A stretch of 64,000 nt of DNA, taken from NCBI GenBank assembly GCA_964534745.1, contig CAZHQW010000005.1, positions 1-64,000 on the forward strand, read 5' to 3'. This document shows, one piece after another, positions 34,007-42,418 of this stretch. How positions within the stretch are numbered: the stretch's first letter is position 1; the number at the start of each line of letters is the position of its first letter. The translations under genes and the position numbers were made by a program. This DNA comes from G020354785 sp964534745. GTDB lineage: Bacteria; Bacteroidota; Bacteroidia; Bacteroidales; UBA10428. The notes beneath the pieces were generated by a model that saw only the letters and a list, made by a program, of their open reading frames with translations, searched no databases and had not been told where the DNA came from.

Positions 34007-35341
34007 TTAGCTTGCATTCAGCATACCATATCCATACTCACCATGATATGAAGCGTCGAGACCCCTCATTTCGCTTTTTGCCTCTGACTTAAATCCTATT
34101 ATCTTGTCAACAAGCATGAGTATTAACAGGGTGAAAACAGCAGCATATGCTATTGATATGAGTACGGCAACAGCCTGCACACCGAGCTGCTGCATGACTG
34201 TCCATTTACCACCCCCGGCAAGGGAAGCAGCCTCATTCATCCAGCTTTTTCTTATAAAAAAGGATAGCATTATTGCACCTGTTATTCCTCCTATACCATG
34301 AACACCAAAAGCATCCAGACTATCATCGTAGCCGAGTTTGTTTTTCAGCGATATAGCTATATAACAAAATGTTGAAGCAATGGCACCTAAAGCTAATGCT
34401 CCGTATGGCTGTACAACACCGGCAGCAGGTGTCACAGCTACGAGTCCGGCCAGTATACCGCTGGCAAAGCCCAGTGCAGTGGTCTTACCATGATGAATAC
34501 TTTCGATTATCATCCAGGTTATAGCCCCAGACGCTGCAGCAGCCTGCGTTGCTGTGAGTGCCTGTGCAGTATCCAGACCGCTGTTTACACTGCTGCCTGC
34601 ATTGAATCCAAACCACCCAACCCATAGCAATCCGGCTCCGATCATTGTAAGTACAAGGTTATTAGGAGGCATAGAGGTCGCAGGATATCCACGCCTTGCT
34701 CCCAGGTACAATACAGCTACCAGTCCGCTTACACCTGCGGAGATATGCACTACCGTGCCTCCTGCAAAATCAATTGCCCCGTTGGCACCCATATTGAACA
34801 GAAACCCGTCTTTGGCCCATACCCAGTGGCAAATGGGATTATAGACCAGTATTCCCCACAGTGCAATAAAAACAACATATCCCTTAAACGTTACCCTCTC
34901 AGCAAAAGCACCTGCAATAAGGGCTGGAGTAATAATTGCAAACTTACCCTGGAACATCGAAAATACATAGTCCGGTACCCCATTATTTACTTCCGTATCA
35001 ATTCCCTTAAGAAATAACAGGTCTTTGCTCCATCCGAACCATCCGCCCAGGGCATTCGGACCAAAACACATGCCATAACCAAAAAAAATCCAAAGCACGG
35101 TCATAATACCCATAGCTGAAAAACTGTGCATCATAGTACCCAGGACGTTTTTTGTTCTCACCAGTCCCCCGTAAAACATCGCCAGTCCGGGCACCATTAG
35201 CAACACCAGGGCAGTTGAAGTAAGCATCCATGCAGTAATCCCGGTATCAACACCGTTACCGTCCGAAGCAACGGAATTACCTGCAAAAAATAACAGTAAT
35301 ACTACTGTAAAAAGTAAAGTTCTTTTCTTAAATATTTCCAT
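34007..35341 (-). CDS. amt: Ammonium transporter (Amt)
   Basis: Amt conducts ammonium or ammonia across the inner membrane. The 444-residue protein has a signal-like first segment (TLLFTVVLLLFFAGNSVA), then eleven membrane helices. The pore histidines are in TVVHISAGVSG and DAFGVHGIGGI; other marks are MFYGGLVRTKNVL and FGFNAGSSVNSG. The C-terminal tail (GFKSEAKSEMRGLDASYHGEYGYGMLN, in parts) contains the conserved regulatory GLD-x-S-x-HGE motif that P-II touches. The gene starts a two-gene operon with glnK and has a strong promoter at 35400-35429. Confidence 0.96.
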   Translation of the reverse strand: MEIFKKRTLLFTVVLLLFFAGNSVASDGNGVDTGITAWMLTSTALVLLMVPGLAMFYGGLVRTKNVLGTMMHSFSAMGIMTVLWIFFGYGMCFGPNALGGWFGWSKDLLFLKGIDTEVNNGVPDYVFSMFQGKFAIITPALIAGAFAERVTFKGYVVFIALWGILVYNPICHWVWAKDGFLFNMGANGAIDFAGGTVVHISAGVSGLVAVLYLGARRGYPATSMPPNNLVLTMIGAGLLWVGWFGFNAGSSVNSGLDTAQALTATQAAAASGAITWMIIESIHHGKTTALGFASGILAGLVAVTPAAGVVQPYGALALGAIASTFCYIAISLKNKLGYDDSLDAFGVHGIGGITGAIMLSFFIRKSWMNEAASLAGGGKWTVMQQLGVQAVAVLISIAYAAVFTLLILMLVDKIIGFKSEAKSEMRGLDASYHGEYGYGMLNAS

Positions 35342-35399
35342 TTCCTTGATTTTAGTATATATAATTCCTGTAATAAATATTTTACATTAATTATGATCA

Positions 35400-35429
35400 C
35401 AAAGGTATATTTTTTATGGGTATATACAA
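35400..35429 (-). promoter_or_regulatory. Bacteroidota promoter of amt-glnK
   Basis: On the minus strand TTG (35429-35427), 19 bases, TACCTTTG (35407-35400) match the phylum consensus. Transcription would begin near 35393, leaving a 5' region of about 50 bases. Confidence 0.7.
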
Positions 35430-35459
35430 ATATTTTTATTTTTATTTTAATATATACCC
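35418..35459. repeat. Inverted repeat overlapping the amt -33 region
   Basis: GGGTATATA (35418-35426) and TATATACCC (35451-35459) are exact inverted copies 24 bases apart. The inner edge of one arm touches the -33 TTG of the amt promoter. It could be a binding site for a nitrogen-responsive regulator. Confidence 0.5.
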
Positions 35460-35541
35460 TCTTATATATATAGTTTAAATTATATTTTATATATATTTAA
35501 ATTTAATAACCCTTTTTTTCATAGGGTTTATATAAAACAAA

Positions 35542-35568
35542 ATCACCTGTCCGGGTGGGACAGGTGAT
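35542..35568 (-). terminator. Terminator after asnA
   Basis: ATCACCTGTCC (35542-35552) pairs with GGACAGGTGAT (35558-35568) around a 5-base loop. On the minus strand it is followed by a T-rich run, and it begins 33 bases after the asnA stop codon. Confidence 0.8.
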
Positions 35569-35600
35569 CAACAAACTGAAATAATATTGTGGTTATGATT

Positions 35601-36641
35601 TTAGAATAGAAGGATATTGTTTTTCTTGCATTCATCAACGATTTCATCCGGCCATATGCTTGCCTGAATCTCACCTATATGCGCCTTTCTCAGGTAGAAC
35701 ATGCATATTCTTGACTGCCCCAGTCCGCCCCCCACGCACAGCGGCAATTCACCTGAAAGCAGCCGTTTATGGAACATAAGGTCTTTTCTTTCCATGGTAC
35801 CGGTAATTTCAAGCTGCCTGAGCAGGGACTCCCTGTTTACCCTGATTCCCATAGACGAAATTTCGAATGCCGATTCAAGAACAGGATTCCAGAGAATAAT
35901 ATCCCCGTTGAGCCCCTTATAGTCTTTAATTGTAGGGGTGATCCAGTCATCGTAATCAGGAGCTCTTCCGTCATGAGGTTTTCCGTCTTCCAGTTCAGCA
36001 CCTATGCCAATTACGAATATTGCCCCGTATTTCCTTGATGCTTCAATTTCCCTCTCCCTGGGAGTAAGTCCGGGATATTCTGCCAGTAATTCCTCGGAGT
36101 GAACAAAGGTTATTTTATCAGGTAATATTGGCTCTATACGATTATAGTGTTCATATATAACAAATTCTGTTCTTTTTATTACCTCATATAATTTATGTAC
36201 AATAAATTTCAGGAAATCCAGGTTTCTTTCATCTTCACTGATAACCCTTTCCCAGTCCCATTGGTCAACATAAAGAGAGTGAATATTGTCCAGTACCTCA
36301 TCAGGACGTACGGCATTCATATCCGTGTAGATACCATAACCGTGTTTAACGTTATAATCTGCGAGTGCCAGCCTTTTCCATTTGGCAAGTGAATTGACAA
36401 CCTCTGCCACCGCACCTTTCATATGCCTTATTTCAAATGATACCTTGCGCTCAACGCCATTCAGGTCATCATTGACCCCTGTACCCTTAAGTACAAAAAG
36501 CGGGGCTGTAACCCTTCTGAGCCTTAATTCAGAAGAAAGATTCTGCTGGAAAACATCCTTGACAAGCAATATTGCTTTCTCGGTTTGTTTTAAATCAAGC
36601 AGCGATTTATAGTTTTCAGGAATATAAAGATCTTTTCTCAT
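35601..36641 (-). CDS. asnA: Aspartate-ammonia ligase (AsnA)
   Basis: AsnA makes asparagine from aspartate and ammonia, with ATP cleaved to AMP. The 346-residue protein is related to class II aminoacyl-tRNA synthetases. Family stretches include RLRRVTAPLFVLKGTGVNDDLNGVER (split), GYGIYTDMNAVRPDE, LDNIHSLYVDQWDWERV, DGRAPDYDDWITP, GDIILWNPVL and LPLCVGGGLGQSRICMFYLRKAHIGEIQ, which together form the aspartyl-adenylate site. Length is normal (E. coli AsnA has 330). It follows the archaeal-type asparagine synthetase after 54 bases on the same strand, and a terminator follows. Confidence 0.95.
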   Translation of the reverse strand: MRKDLYIPENYKSLLDLKQTEKAILLVKDVFQQNLSSELRLRRVTAPLFVLKGTGVNDDLNGVERKVSFEIRHMKGAVAEVVNSLAKWKRLALADYNVKHGYGIYTDMNAVRPDEVLDNIHSLYVDQWDWERVISEDERNLDFLKFIVHKLYEVIKRTEFVIYEHYNRIEPILPDKITFVHSEELLAEYPGLTPREREIEASRKYGAIFVIGIGAELEDGKPHDGRAPDYDDWITPTIKDYKGLNGDIILWNPVLESAFEISSMGIRVNRESLLRQLEITGTMERKDLMFHKRLLSGELPLCVGGGLGQSRICMFYLRKAHIGEIQASIWPDEIVDECKKNNILLF

Positions 36642-36695
36642 TTATATGCCGTTTTGAATATTTCAATTTGTAAACCGGTAAATATAGTCATTTGC

Positions 36696-37649
36696 TTAAA
36701 ATATAATGGTATCATAGGGTTTCCTGCTAAAAGGTGATACTTCGTTTATATCTTTCCTTCTGGTAATAAACCTGGTGAGCCTCTCGATACCTATTCCGGC
36801 ACCTGCTGTTTTTGGAATTGCTCCGGCTTCTGCAACATCAAGGTACTGTCCGTATTTCTCAGGATCAGTTCCTGATCTTTTCATCCTGTAAACAATCTGT
36901 TTATATTCATCTTCTCTTTCCGCTCCTGATAAGCCCTCCATATATCCTTCCGGCCACATAATATCATAGTTCAGGAAATGGCCCTTATTCCTTTCATCTT
37001 CCCTGTCATAGAATTCCCTGTCATGATCAATAACCCAGAAGGGACCCTCAGCGGCAAGCGATGATTTTTTTTCCCAGCTATCCCCGTATTTTTTTATTAA
37101 TTCATGGGTTGAATATCTTGGCCATCCCGTTTCAGGTACTTTCAGTAATTCATCCCGGAAAAGTATAACCAGGTCACTGTATTTGGCATTTAGCCGGGAA
37201 AATATATAAGCTACCATTTCCTCGGTAAACGTGATTACGAAATCCATTGTTTTTTCCTTGAATTCATAATCAACCTGGGTAAATTCAAATAAATGCCTGC
37301 CTGTATCTTTTCTTTCCGGACCTTCCAGTCTGACATTTGGAGATACTATATATATCGAATCGATATACGGATGCGAAAGCAGGAGCTGCTTATGCAAAAT
37401 CATGCTTTTCATCAATGAAAATTTTTGATCTGCATAAATAAAATCTGCCTCTGTAACATCATGGCTTAACGGATCAGTTATTGGTGATGTTATCAGGGGA
37501 TTTACATGAATTACCCCTTTTGACTCCATAAACTCATGTATTAACCTTATAATGCCGCCCTGGATTCTGAGTATGGCAGGCAGTTCATCTCTTTGCAAAT
37601 GCATTAATGCCTTGCTGACTGAAGCAGAAATCTGTCTTGTTGTTTCCAT
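36696..37649 (-). CDS. Archaeal-type asparagine synthetase (AsnRS-related, no anticodon domain)
   Basis: This 317-residue protein is a class II aminoacyl-tRNA synthetase catalytic core of the AspRS/AsnRS type with no anticodon-binding domain. Motif 2 reads VRLEGPERKDTGRHLFEFTQVDYEF (in parts) and motif 3 GAGIGIERLTRFI. Its length and layout fit the asparagine synthetases related to AsnRS first described in archaea (AS-AR, about 294 residues). It would be expected to make asparagine, not charge tRNA. It has no similarity in layout to AsnA, its downstream neighbour. A promoter with both boxes lies 70 bases upstream, next to a divergent Lrp/AsnC regulator. An alternative is another amino-acid ligase. 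Confidence 0.8.
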   Translation of the reverse strand: METTRQISASVSKALMHLQRDELPAILRIQGGIIRLIHEFMESKGVIHVNPLITSPITDPLSHDVTEADFIYADQKFSLMKSMILHKQLLLSHPYIDSIYIVSPNVRLEGPERKDTGRHLFEFTQVDYEFKEKTMDFVITFTEEMVAYIFSRLNAKYSDLVILFRDELLKVPETGWPRYSTHELIKKYGDSWEKKSSLAAEGPFWVIDHDREFYDREDERNKGHFLNYDIMWPEGYMEGLSGAEREDEYKQIVYRMKRSGTDPEKYGQYLDVAEAGAIPKTAGAGIGIERLTRFITRRKDINEVSPFSRKPYDTIIF

Positions 37650-37718
37650 ATTTAAAAATATATTTTAATTTGTTACTATATTATTACTATTTGTTGCTAT
37701 TTATAATTAACCGGACTA

Positions 37719-37748
37719 CAAATATACTTATTTGATATTTTTGTGCAA
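37719..37748 (-). promoter_or_regulatory. Bacteroidota promoter of the asparagine synthetase pair
   Basis: On the minus strand TTG (37748-37746), 19 bases, TATATTTG (37726-37719) match the consensus exactly. It drives the AsnRS-like synthetase and asnA and faces away from the Lrp/AsnC gene. Confidence 0.7.
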
Positions 37749-37809
37749 ATATTATTTTATAATTATTATATAAAAATGATTTTTATTTATAAATTATCAA
37801 TAATTATGC

Positions 37810-37817
37810 TATATTTG
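37810..37817 (+). promoter_or_regulatory. -7 box of the Lrp/AsnC-family regulator gene
   Basis: TATATTTG matches TAnnTTTG and lies 29 bases before the ATG at 37847. The 197-base divergent region between this and the synthetase promoter is AT-rich with short palindromes such as AATTATTATA, suitable for an Lrp-type protein. Confidence 0.55.
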
Positions 37818-37846
37818 TAACATATTATTATATATAACTATATAAA

Positions 37847-38323
37847 ATGAGTTTTAACTTACAAATTGATAGTCTTGATAAAAAAATTTTATCAATTCTT
37901 ACAAAAGATGCACGGACTCCCTTTCTTGAGGTTGCCCGTGAATGCAAAGTCTCAGGCGCAGCTATACACCAGAGAGTCCAGCGACTCATAAGATTAGGTG
38001 TGATTTCAGGATCACAATTTATCGTGGAACCAAAAAAGCTGGGTTACAATACCTGTGCTTATATAGGCATTTTTCTTGAAAATGCAGCCCTTTTTAATGA
38101 TGTATCTGAAAAATTGGTAAAGATACCTGAGATAACCCAGTGCCATTATACAACCGGACAATATTCAATGTTTATTAAGGTTTATACCAGGGATAATGAA
38201 CATCTCAGGGATATCCTGACAGGTAAGATACAGTCAATAAACGGGGTTTCAAGAACCGAAACCTTTATTTCACTTGATGTACTTGTAAGCAGGCAGCTTC
38301 CGGTCATTGAAGAAACCGTCTAA
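37847..38323 (+). CDS. Lrp/AsnC-family transcriptional regulator
   Basis: The 158-residue protein has an N-terminal helix-turn-helix (LDKKILSILTKDARTPFLEVARECKVSGAAIHQRVQRLIRLGVI, in parts) and a C-terminal RAM/AsnC ligand-binding domain (YNTCAYIGIFLENAALFNDVSEKLVKIPEITQCHYTTGQYSMFIKVYTRDNEHLRDIL). Such proteins form octamers and sense amino acids; AsnC of E. coli senses asparagine and controls asnA. Here the gene is divergent from two asparagine synthetase genes, so control of these is the natural guess. Its end overlaps the convergent rlmB end by 4 bases. Confidence 0.93.
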   Translation: MSFNLQIDSLDKKILSILTKDARTPFLEVARECKVSGAAIHQRVQRLIRLGVISGSQFIVEPKKLGYNTCAYIGIFLENAALFNDVSEKLVKIPEITQCHYTTGQYSMFIKVYTRDNEHLRDILTGKIQSINGVSRTETFISLDVLVSRQLPVIEETV

Positions 38324-39066
38324 ATATTTGCCCTCTGACGCACAACCTCATATATAACTACCGCCGCAGCCACACTCACATTGAGCGAACCTATTGATCC
38401 GAACATCGGTATCTTAACGGATTTATCAGCCAGCCTTAGTATGTCATCACTGATACCTTTGTCCTCGGCTCCCAGTATCAATGCCGCAGGAGATGTGAAA
38501 TCGGCCCCGTAGTATAAATCACCTGCCTTTTCAGTAACAGCTATAACTAATAACCCGCTGTCCTTTAAAAAGTGAATAGTGCCAGCCAGGCTGGCAGTCC
38601 GGCATACCGCAATGGAATGCAGTGCCCCGGATGATGTCTTTATTGCATCGGGACTGATCTGGGCTGTTCCCTTGTTTGGAATTACTATTGCATTAACACC
38701 TGCACATTCGGCTGTTCTGGCAATGGCCCCGAGATTCCTGGTGTCGGTTATTCTGTCCAGTATCAGCACAAAAGGCACTTCGCCTTTCTCATATAATAGA
38801 GGTATAAGTCTTTCGATATTAATATATTCTATTTCAGACACAAGGGCAATGATACCCTGATGATTCATCCTTGTGAGCCTGTTCAGCTTCTCAACCGGCA
38901 CATACTGGAAAGGGATGGAATTATTCCTGACAAATCCCGTAAGCTCGACCAGCAGCTCACTTTTAAATCCTTTTTTTATGAATATCTTTTCAATATGCTT
39001 TCCGGCACGTGTTGCCTCAACTATTGAATGTATTCCGTATATAAACTGACTTTTTTTCTTAGACAT
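38320..39066 (-). CDS. rlmB: 23S rRNA (guanosine-2251-2'-O)-methyltransferase RlmB
   Basis: RlmB methylates the ribose of G2251 in the peptidyl-tRNA site of 23S rRNA. The 248-residue protein has the N-terminal substrate-binding domain (QFIYGIHSIVEATRAGKHIEKIFIKKG) and the SPOUT knot: ILDRITDTRNLGAIARTAECAGVNAIVIP, ALILGAEDKGISDDIL, and IPMFGSIGSLNVSVAAAVVIYEVVRQR. The third motif has the usual GSxxSLNVSVA. It is distinguishable from the other two SPOUT genes in this window by the GIHSIxEA start. It lies alone between the regulator and the GWxTD lipoprotein gene. Confidence 0.9.
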   Translation of the reverse strand: MSKKKSQFIYGIHSIVEATRAGKHIEKIFIKKGFKSELLVELTGFVRNNSIPFQYVPVEKLNRLTRMNHQGIIALVSEIEYINIERLIPLLYEKGEVPFVLILDRITDTRNLGAIARTAECAGVNAIVIPNKGTAQISPDAIKTSSGALHSIAVCRTASLAGTIHFLKDSGLLVIAVTEKAGDLYYGADFTSPAALILGAEDKGISDDILRLADKSVKIPMFGSIGSLNVSVAAAVVIYEVVRQRANI

Positions 39067-39104
39067 CCGGTAACTTAAAAAAGTAATGCCTGTTTAAAAT
39101 ACAC

Positions 39105-40406
39105 CTAATCCAGCAAAAAGACCTTACCCCTTCTCCATGATTCTATAGCTTCCCTCCAGTGCCATTCATTACTTTCTGAGCGCTGCAGGACATAATTATT
39201 CACTGTATAGGGAGAAGGATAATAATCGAAAGTAAATGTTATTGATGTTGTAATACTCTTCCTGTAATATACCCATTTTTCCTGGCTATTGGTCCTGTAT
39301 ATAGCCTGGGGAGGACCATAAATAATATACACCATACCCCTGTCCGTCTTCCATCCAGCCTTATATGATGTAAAATAATAATTTGCAAAATAAACCCTGT
39401 TAAAATAAATTCTGATTAGTTCTCTTGCCTTCTCAATATTATCAGTCTTATTTAACCAGAAATTATCGAATGCCAGTTTCTGATTGGTAGAGTTCCTGAG
39501 CTGCTCATATTCTGATGATGAAGTGAGATAGGCCAGTGGCCCCACAAGTTGTTCCGGTCTGGTAATTTTTGGAAAACTCTCCCCGAAATTAAAAATTGTA
39601 AGACCTTCCTTAAATACAGTATCCAGGCGGAAGTGATATAAACCCTTATAATTAAGCATATATTTCAGATCCTTATTAAATGGCAATACCCATACACTGT
39701 CAGGTTTTTCAAAAAATCCGGCATCACTGGCAGATGAAAAGGTCGGCTTTGGCAAGGGACTATCATCTCCGTAATATGAGACATACACCTGTGAATAGCC
39801 ATTATCTCTGTATCTTATTGTAAATGTATTATTCCCTATAACGTAAGGAGCAAAATACAGCGTATTCTGGTCACCATTCAATACCATGAAATTCTGCTGC
39901 GAAAATCTGGACCTTTTATCAACAATCAGGAATCTCTGATTTTCATTTTTTCTTACCATATCCGTCGCTTTCACCTTTAATTCATAAATCTTGCCTGTAT
40001 CGGTTTTTATGGGTATGCGGCCAATAAAACGCTTACCCGCTTCTTCACGGCTGAAATTATATATATACATACCGCTATCAGCAACCTGGTTCCTGTCTCC
40101 CCCATCAAATTCGCTGAGCATATAGTCAATCTTCACCTTTCCTGTATACTTACCTGCCTTGCTGTCCTGATAGTAAAGCAATTCAACCGGAAATATCTTT
40201 ATCAGCAGTTCAGAGGAGTCATCGGTACTATGATAAATATTGTAATCGGGATGCAATTTTGAAGCCCCGGGATTATACATATCAGCAAAATTTCTGTCAA
40301 TGGTGACTTTTAGTGATCCCCTGCATGATATTGCTGCAAATAATATAACAAACAGGTATTGTTTTAATAACTTGCTGACCTGCATATATTTATACTGCAT
40401 TTGCAT
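39105..40406 (-). CDS. GWxTD-domain lipoprotein
   Basis: The 433-residue protein has a lipobox (FAAISC) preceded by several in-frame Met codons (positions 1, 3 and 8; the first is given). The C-terminal 100 residues hold the GWxTD signature (YKAGWKTDRGMVYIIYGPPQAIYR) followed by EKWVYYR, where G-P-P and W-x-Y are typical. The middle (QVYVSYYGDDSPLPKPTFS, TLYFAPYVIGNNTFTIRY) looks like beta-sandwich repeats. GWxTD proteins are common in Bacteroidota and related phyla but have no assigned activity. The gene is divergent from rlmD. Confidence 0.87.
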   Translation of the reverse strand: MQMQYKYMQVSKLLKQYLFVILFAAISCRGSLKVTIDRNFADMYNPGASKLHPDYNIYHSTDDSSELLIKIFPVELLYYQDSKAGKYTGKVKIDYMLSEFDGGDRNQVADSGMYIYNFSREEAGKRFIGRIPIKTDTGKIYELKVKATDMVRKNENQRFLIVDKRSRFSQQNFMVLNGDQNTLYFAPYVIGNNTFTIRYRDNGYSQVYVSYYGDDSPLPKPTFSSASDAGFFEKPDSVWVLPFNKDLKYMLNYKGLYHFRLDTVFKEGLTIFNFGESFPKITRPEQLVGPLAYLTSSSEYEQLRNSTNQKLAFDNFWLNKTDNIEKARELIRIYFNRVYFANYYFTSYKAGWKTDRGMVYIIYGPPQAIYRTNSQEKWVYYRKSITTSITFTFDYYPSPYTVNNYVLQRSESNEWHWREAIESWRRGKVFLLD

Positions 40407-40500
40407 ATTCCAAACTTCAAATAAAGGTACTTATTTTCTGAAAGGTATTAAAAAATAAAATATTTAATAATTTTATATCTTCCAACAAAAATATATTATC

Positions 40501-41907
40501 CTGAAACAGAAAAAAAAATATCCTGTACTTGAAAAACTCGAAGTTACGGATATAGCATCCGAAGGGAAAGCTATAGCCAGAACGGGCGGCCTTGTTGTCT
40601 TTGTAACAAATTTGGTGCCAGGTGATATTGCCGATATTCAAATAAAAAACAAGCACAGGAATTTCATGACTGGTTATCCGGTCAGGATTCACAGGTTATC
40701 TCCAAAGCGTGTAAATCCCTTTTGTGAATATTTTGGAATATGCGGCGGCTGCAACTGGCAGCAACTGTCATATGAAGAACAGCTCAAATATAAACAACGG
40801 CAGGTCGCGGATAACCTTGAACGAATAGGCAGAACAGGCCCGCAGGATATAAGCGATATCATACCGTCCGCTACACTTACAGAATACAGGAACAAACTTG
40901 AATTCGCCTTTTCCGAGAACCGCTGGTTCATGAAAAATGAGATACCTCCGGCAGATAAAAAGCCTTCCAGAAAAGCACTGGGATTCCATATTCCGGAGAT
41001 GTATAACAGGGTGCTCGACATTAAGAAATGTTATTTGCAGGAGGAACCATCGAATAAAATCAGGAATGCAGTCAGGGATTACGCACTGAAAAAGAACCTT
41101 GATTTCTTTAATCACAAAAAACAACAGGGATTCCTGAGAAATCTTATAATAAGAAATACATCAGCAGGGGAATGGATGGTTATCTTTTCGTTTTATCATG
41201 ATGATAAAAAAGCCATAAATGGATTACTGGCTCATGTTGCAGAACAATTCCCTGAATTAACCTCACTGATGTATGTTATAAATCAAAAAGGTAACGATAC
41301 TATTAGTGACCTCCCTGTTTATCTGTATAAAGGCAGAAACTATATTACTGAAATAATTAACGGACTGAAATTTAAAATCGGGCCCAGATCATTTTTCCAG
41401 CCTAATATTCATCTGTCCGGCACTCTATACAAAACAGTCGCAGACATGGCTAACCTTAAAGGAAATGAAACAGTATATGATCTTTATACAGGTATAGGGA
41501 CAATTGCGGTATATCTTTCGGGAAAGTGCCTGAAGGTAATCGGGATAGAAAATATAGACGAGGCAGTAGAAAATGCAGGGGAAAATGCTAGTATCAACAA
41601 TATAAAAAATACCGAGTTTATAGCAGGAGATGTTAAAGATATACTAAGCGGACAGTTTCCTGATGCAAAAGGGAAACCTGATATAGTTGTTGCCGATCCC
41701 CCAAGATCGGGCCTCCATAAAACAGTCGTCGGCTGCTTAATGGCTCTGAAGCCCGCAAAAATTATCTATGTTAGCTGCAACACGGCTACGCAGGCAAGAG
41801 ACATAGGTTTGATGTCAGGAAAATATAAAATAAAAAAGGTTCAGCCGGTTGATATGTTTCCCCATACTCATCACATTGAGAATATCATACTGCTGGAAGC
41901 TATATGA
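40501..41907 (+). CDS. rlmD: 23S rRNA (uracil-1939-C5)-methyltransferase RlmD/RumA, non-standard start
   Basis: RlmD methylates U1939 of 23S rRNA. The protein has an N-terminal TRAM domain, the Fe-S motif CEYFGICGGCNWQQLSYEEQLKYKQ (four cysteines with C-x5-C-x2-C plus a later Cys), a Rossmann core (ETVYDLYTGIGTIAVYLSGK), DPPRSGLHKTV and the catalytic cysteine in IYVSCNTATQARD. The first ordinary start in frame (TTG at 40612) would cut away about half of the TRAM domain, and the frame is open to a TAA at 40468. The best N-terminus is a CTG at 40501 (KQKKKYPVLEKLEVTDIA), as homologues begin this way; no ATG, GTG or TTG is available. Confidence 0.86.
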   Translation: MKQKKKYPVLEKLEVTDIASEGKAIARTGGLVVFVTNLVPGDIADIQIKNKHRNFMTGYPVRIHRLSPKRVNPFCEYFGICGGCNWQQLSYEEQLKYKQRQVADNLERIGRTGPQDISDIIPSATLTEYRNKLEFAFSENRWFMKNEIPPADKKPSRKALGFHIPEMYNRVLDIKKCYLQEEPSNKIRNAVRDYALKKNLDFFNHKKQQGFLRNLIIRNTSAGEWMVIFSFYHDDKKAINGLLAHVAEQFPELTSLMYVINQKGNDTISDLPVYLYKGRNYITEIINGLKFKIGPRSFFQPNIHLSGTLYKTVADMANLKGNETVYDLYTGIGTIAVYLSGKCLKVIGIENIDEAVENAGENASINNIKNTEFIAGDVKDILSGQFPDAKGKPDIVVADPPRSGLHKTVVGCLMALKPAKIIYVSCNTATQARDIGLMSGKYKIKKVQPVDMFPHTHHIENIILLEAI

Positions 41908-41983
41908 ATAAAAAGTAACATATAAGTCAAATATTTTTACTAATTTGGTTTAACATAATACCATCAGAAATATCAGAATAACA

Positions 41984-42400
41984 ATGAGTAATTTCTTTCA
42001 GAGTGCTTTTCAATTTTTTTTTCTGGTCGGATATATTATCCTGTATATAGTATCAATTATCATTTTACGTCCTTTCCGCCTTCACAGGAAAAGAAAAAAA
42101 TCCACGATATCACTTAAAATAAGTTATCTTCTGTATCTTGCGCTTTTTCTGGCCTTCACCTATCTTCTCCTGTTCGGGAACAAGGAACCTTCTGAAGAAG
42201 ATGTTCCCTATGATACGCTATTTAATTTCCATTTTCTTATATTTCTTACTGCTACAATCATACCGAATATTGGTATAATGGTAAGGAAAAAAATTAAAAA
42301 GAACAGGATTGAATACAATATTATGTTCACTATAATTAATGTCCTCTACTTTCTTTATCTTCTCTATCTTTGTATTTCAAAAGAATGGGCCCTTCTCTGA
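41984..42400 (+). CDS. Small membrane protein of unknown function
   Basis: The 138-residue protein has four hydrophobic helices (FFFLVGYIILYIVSIIIL, SYLLYLALFLAFTYLLLFG, FHFLIFLTATIIPNIGIMV and FTIINVLYFLYLLYLCI), joined by basic loops (RPFRLHRKRKKSTI and RKKIKKNRIEYN). No family is recognised. It lies 76 bases after rlmD and 18 bases before the retropepsin-like gene, so it may belong to a three-gene unit with the two genes that follow. Confidence 0.72.
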   Translation: MSNFFQSAFQFFFLVGYIILYIVSIIILRPFRLHRKRKKSTISLKISYLLYLALFLAFTYLLLFGNKEPSEEDVPYDTLFNFHFLIFLTATIIPNIGIMVRKKIKKNRIEYNIMFTIINVLYFLYLLYLCISKEWALL

Positions 42401-42418
42401 CCGTTAAAAAACCATCGG

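Noticed and set aside
35507..35528. A short hairpin AACCCT/AGGGTT near the asnA terminator.
   Set aside because: The stem is weak (six pairs) and lacks a U-run on the minus strand; the nearby 11-bp hairpin is a better terminator.
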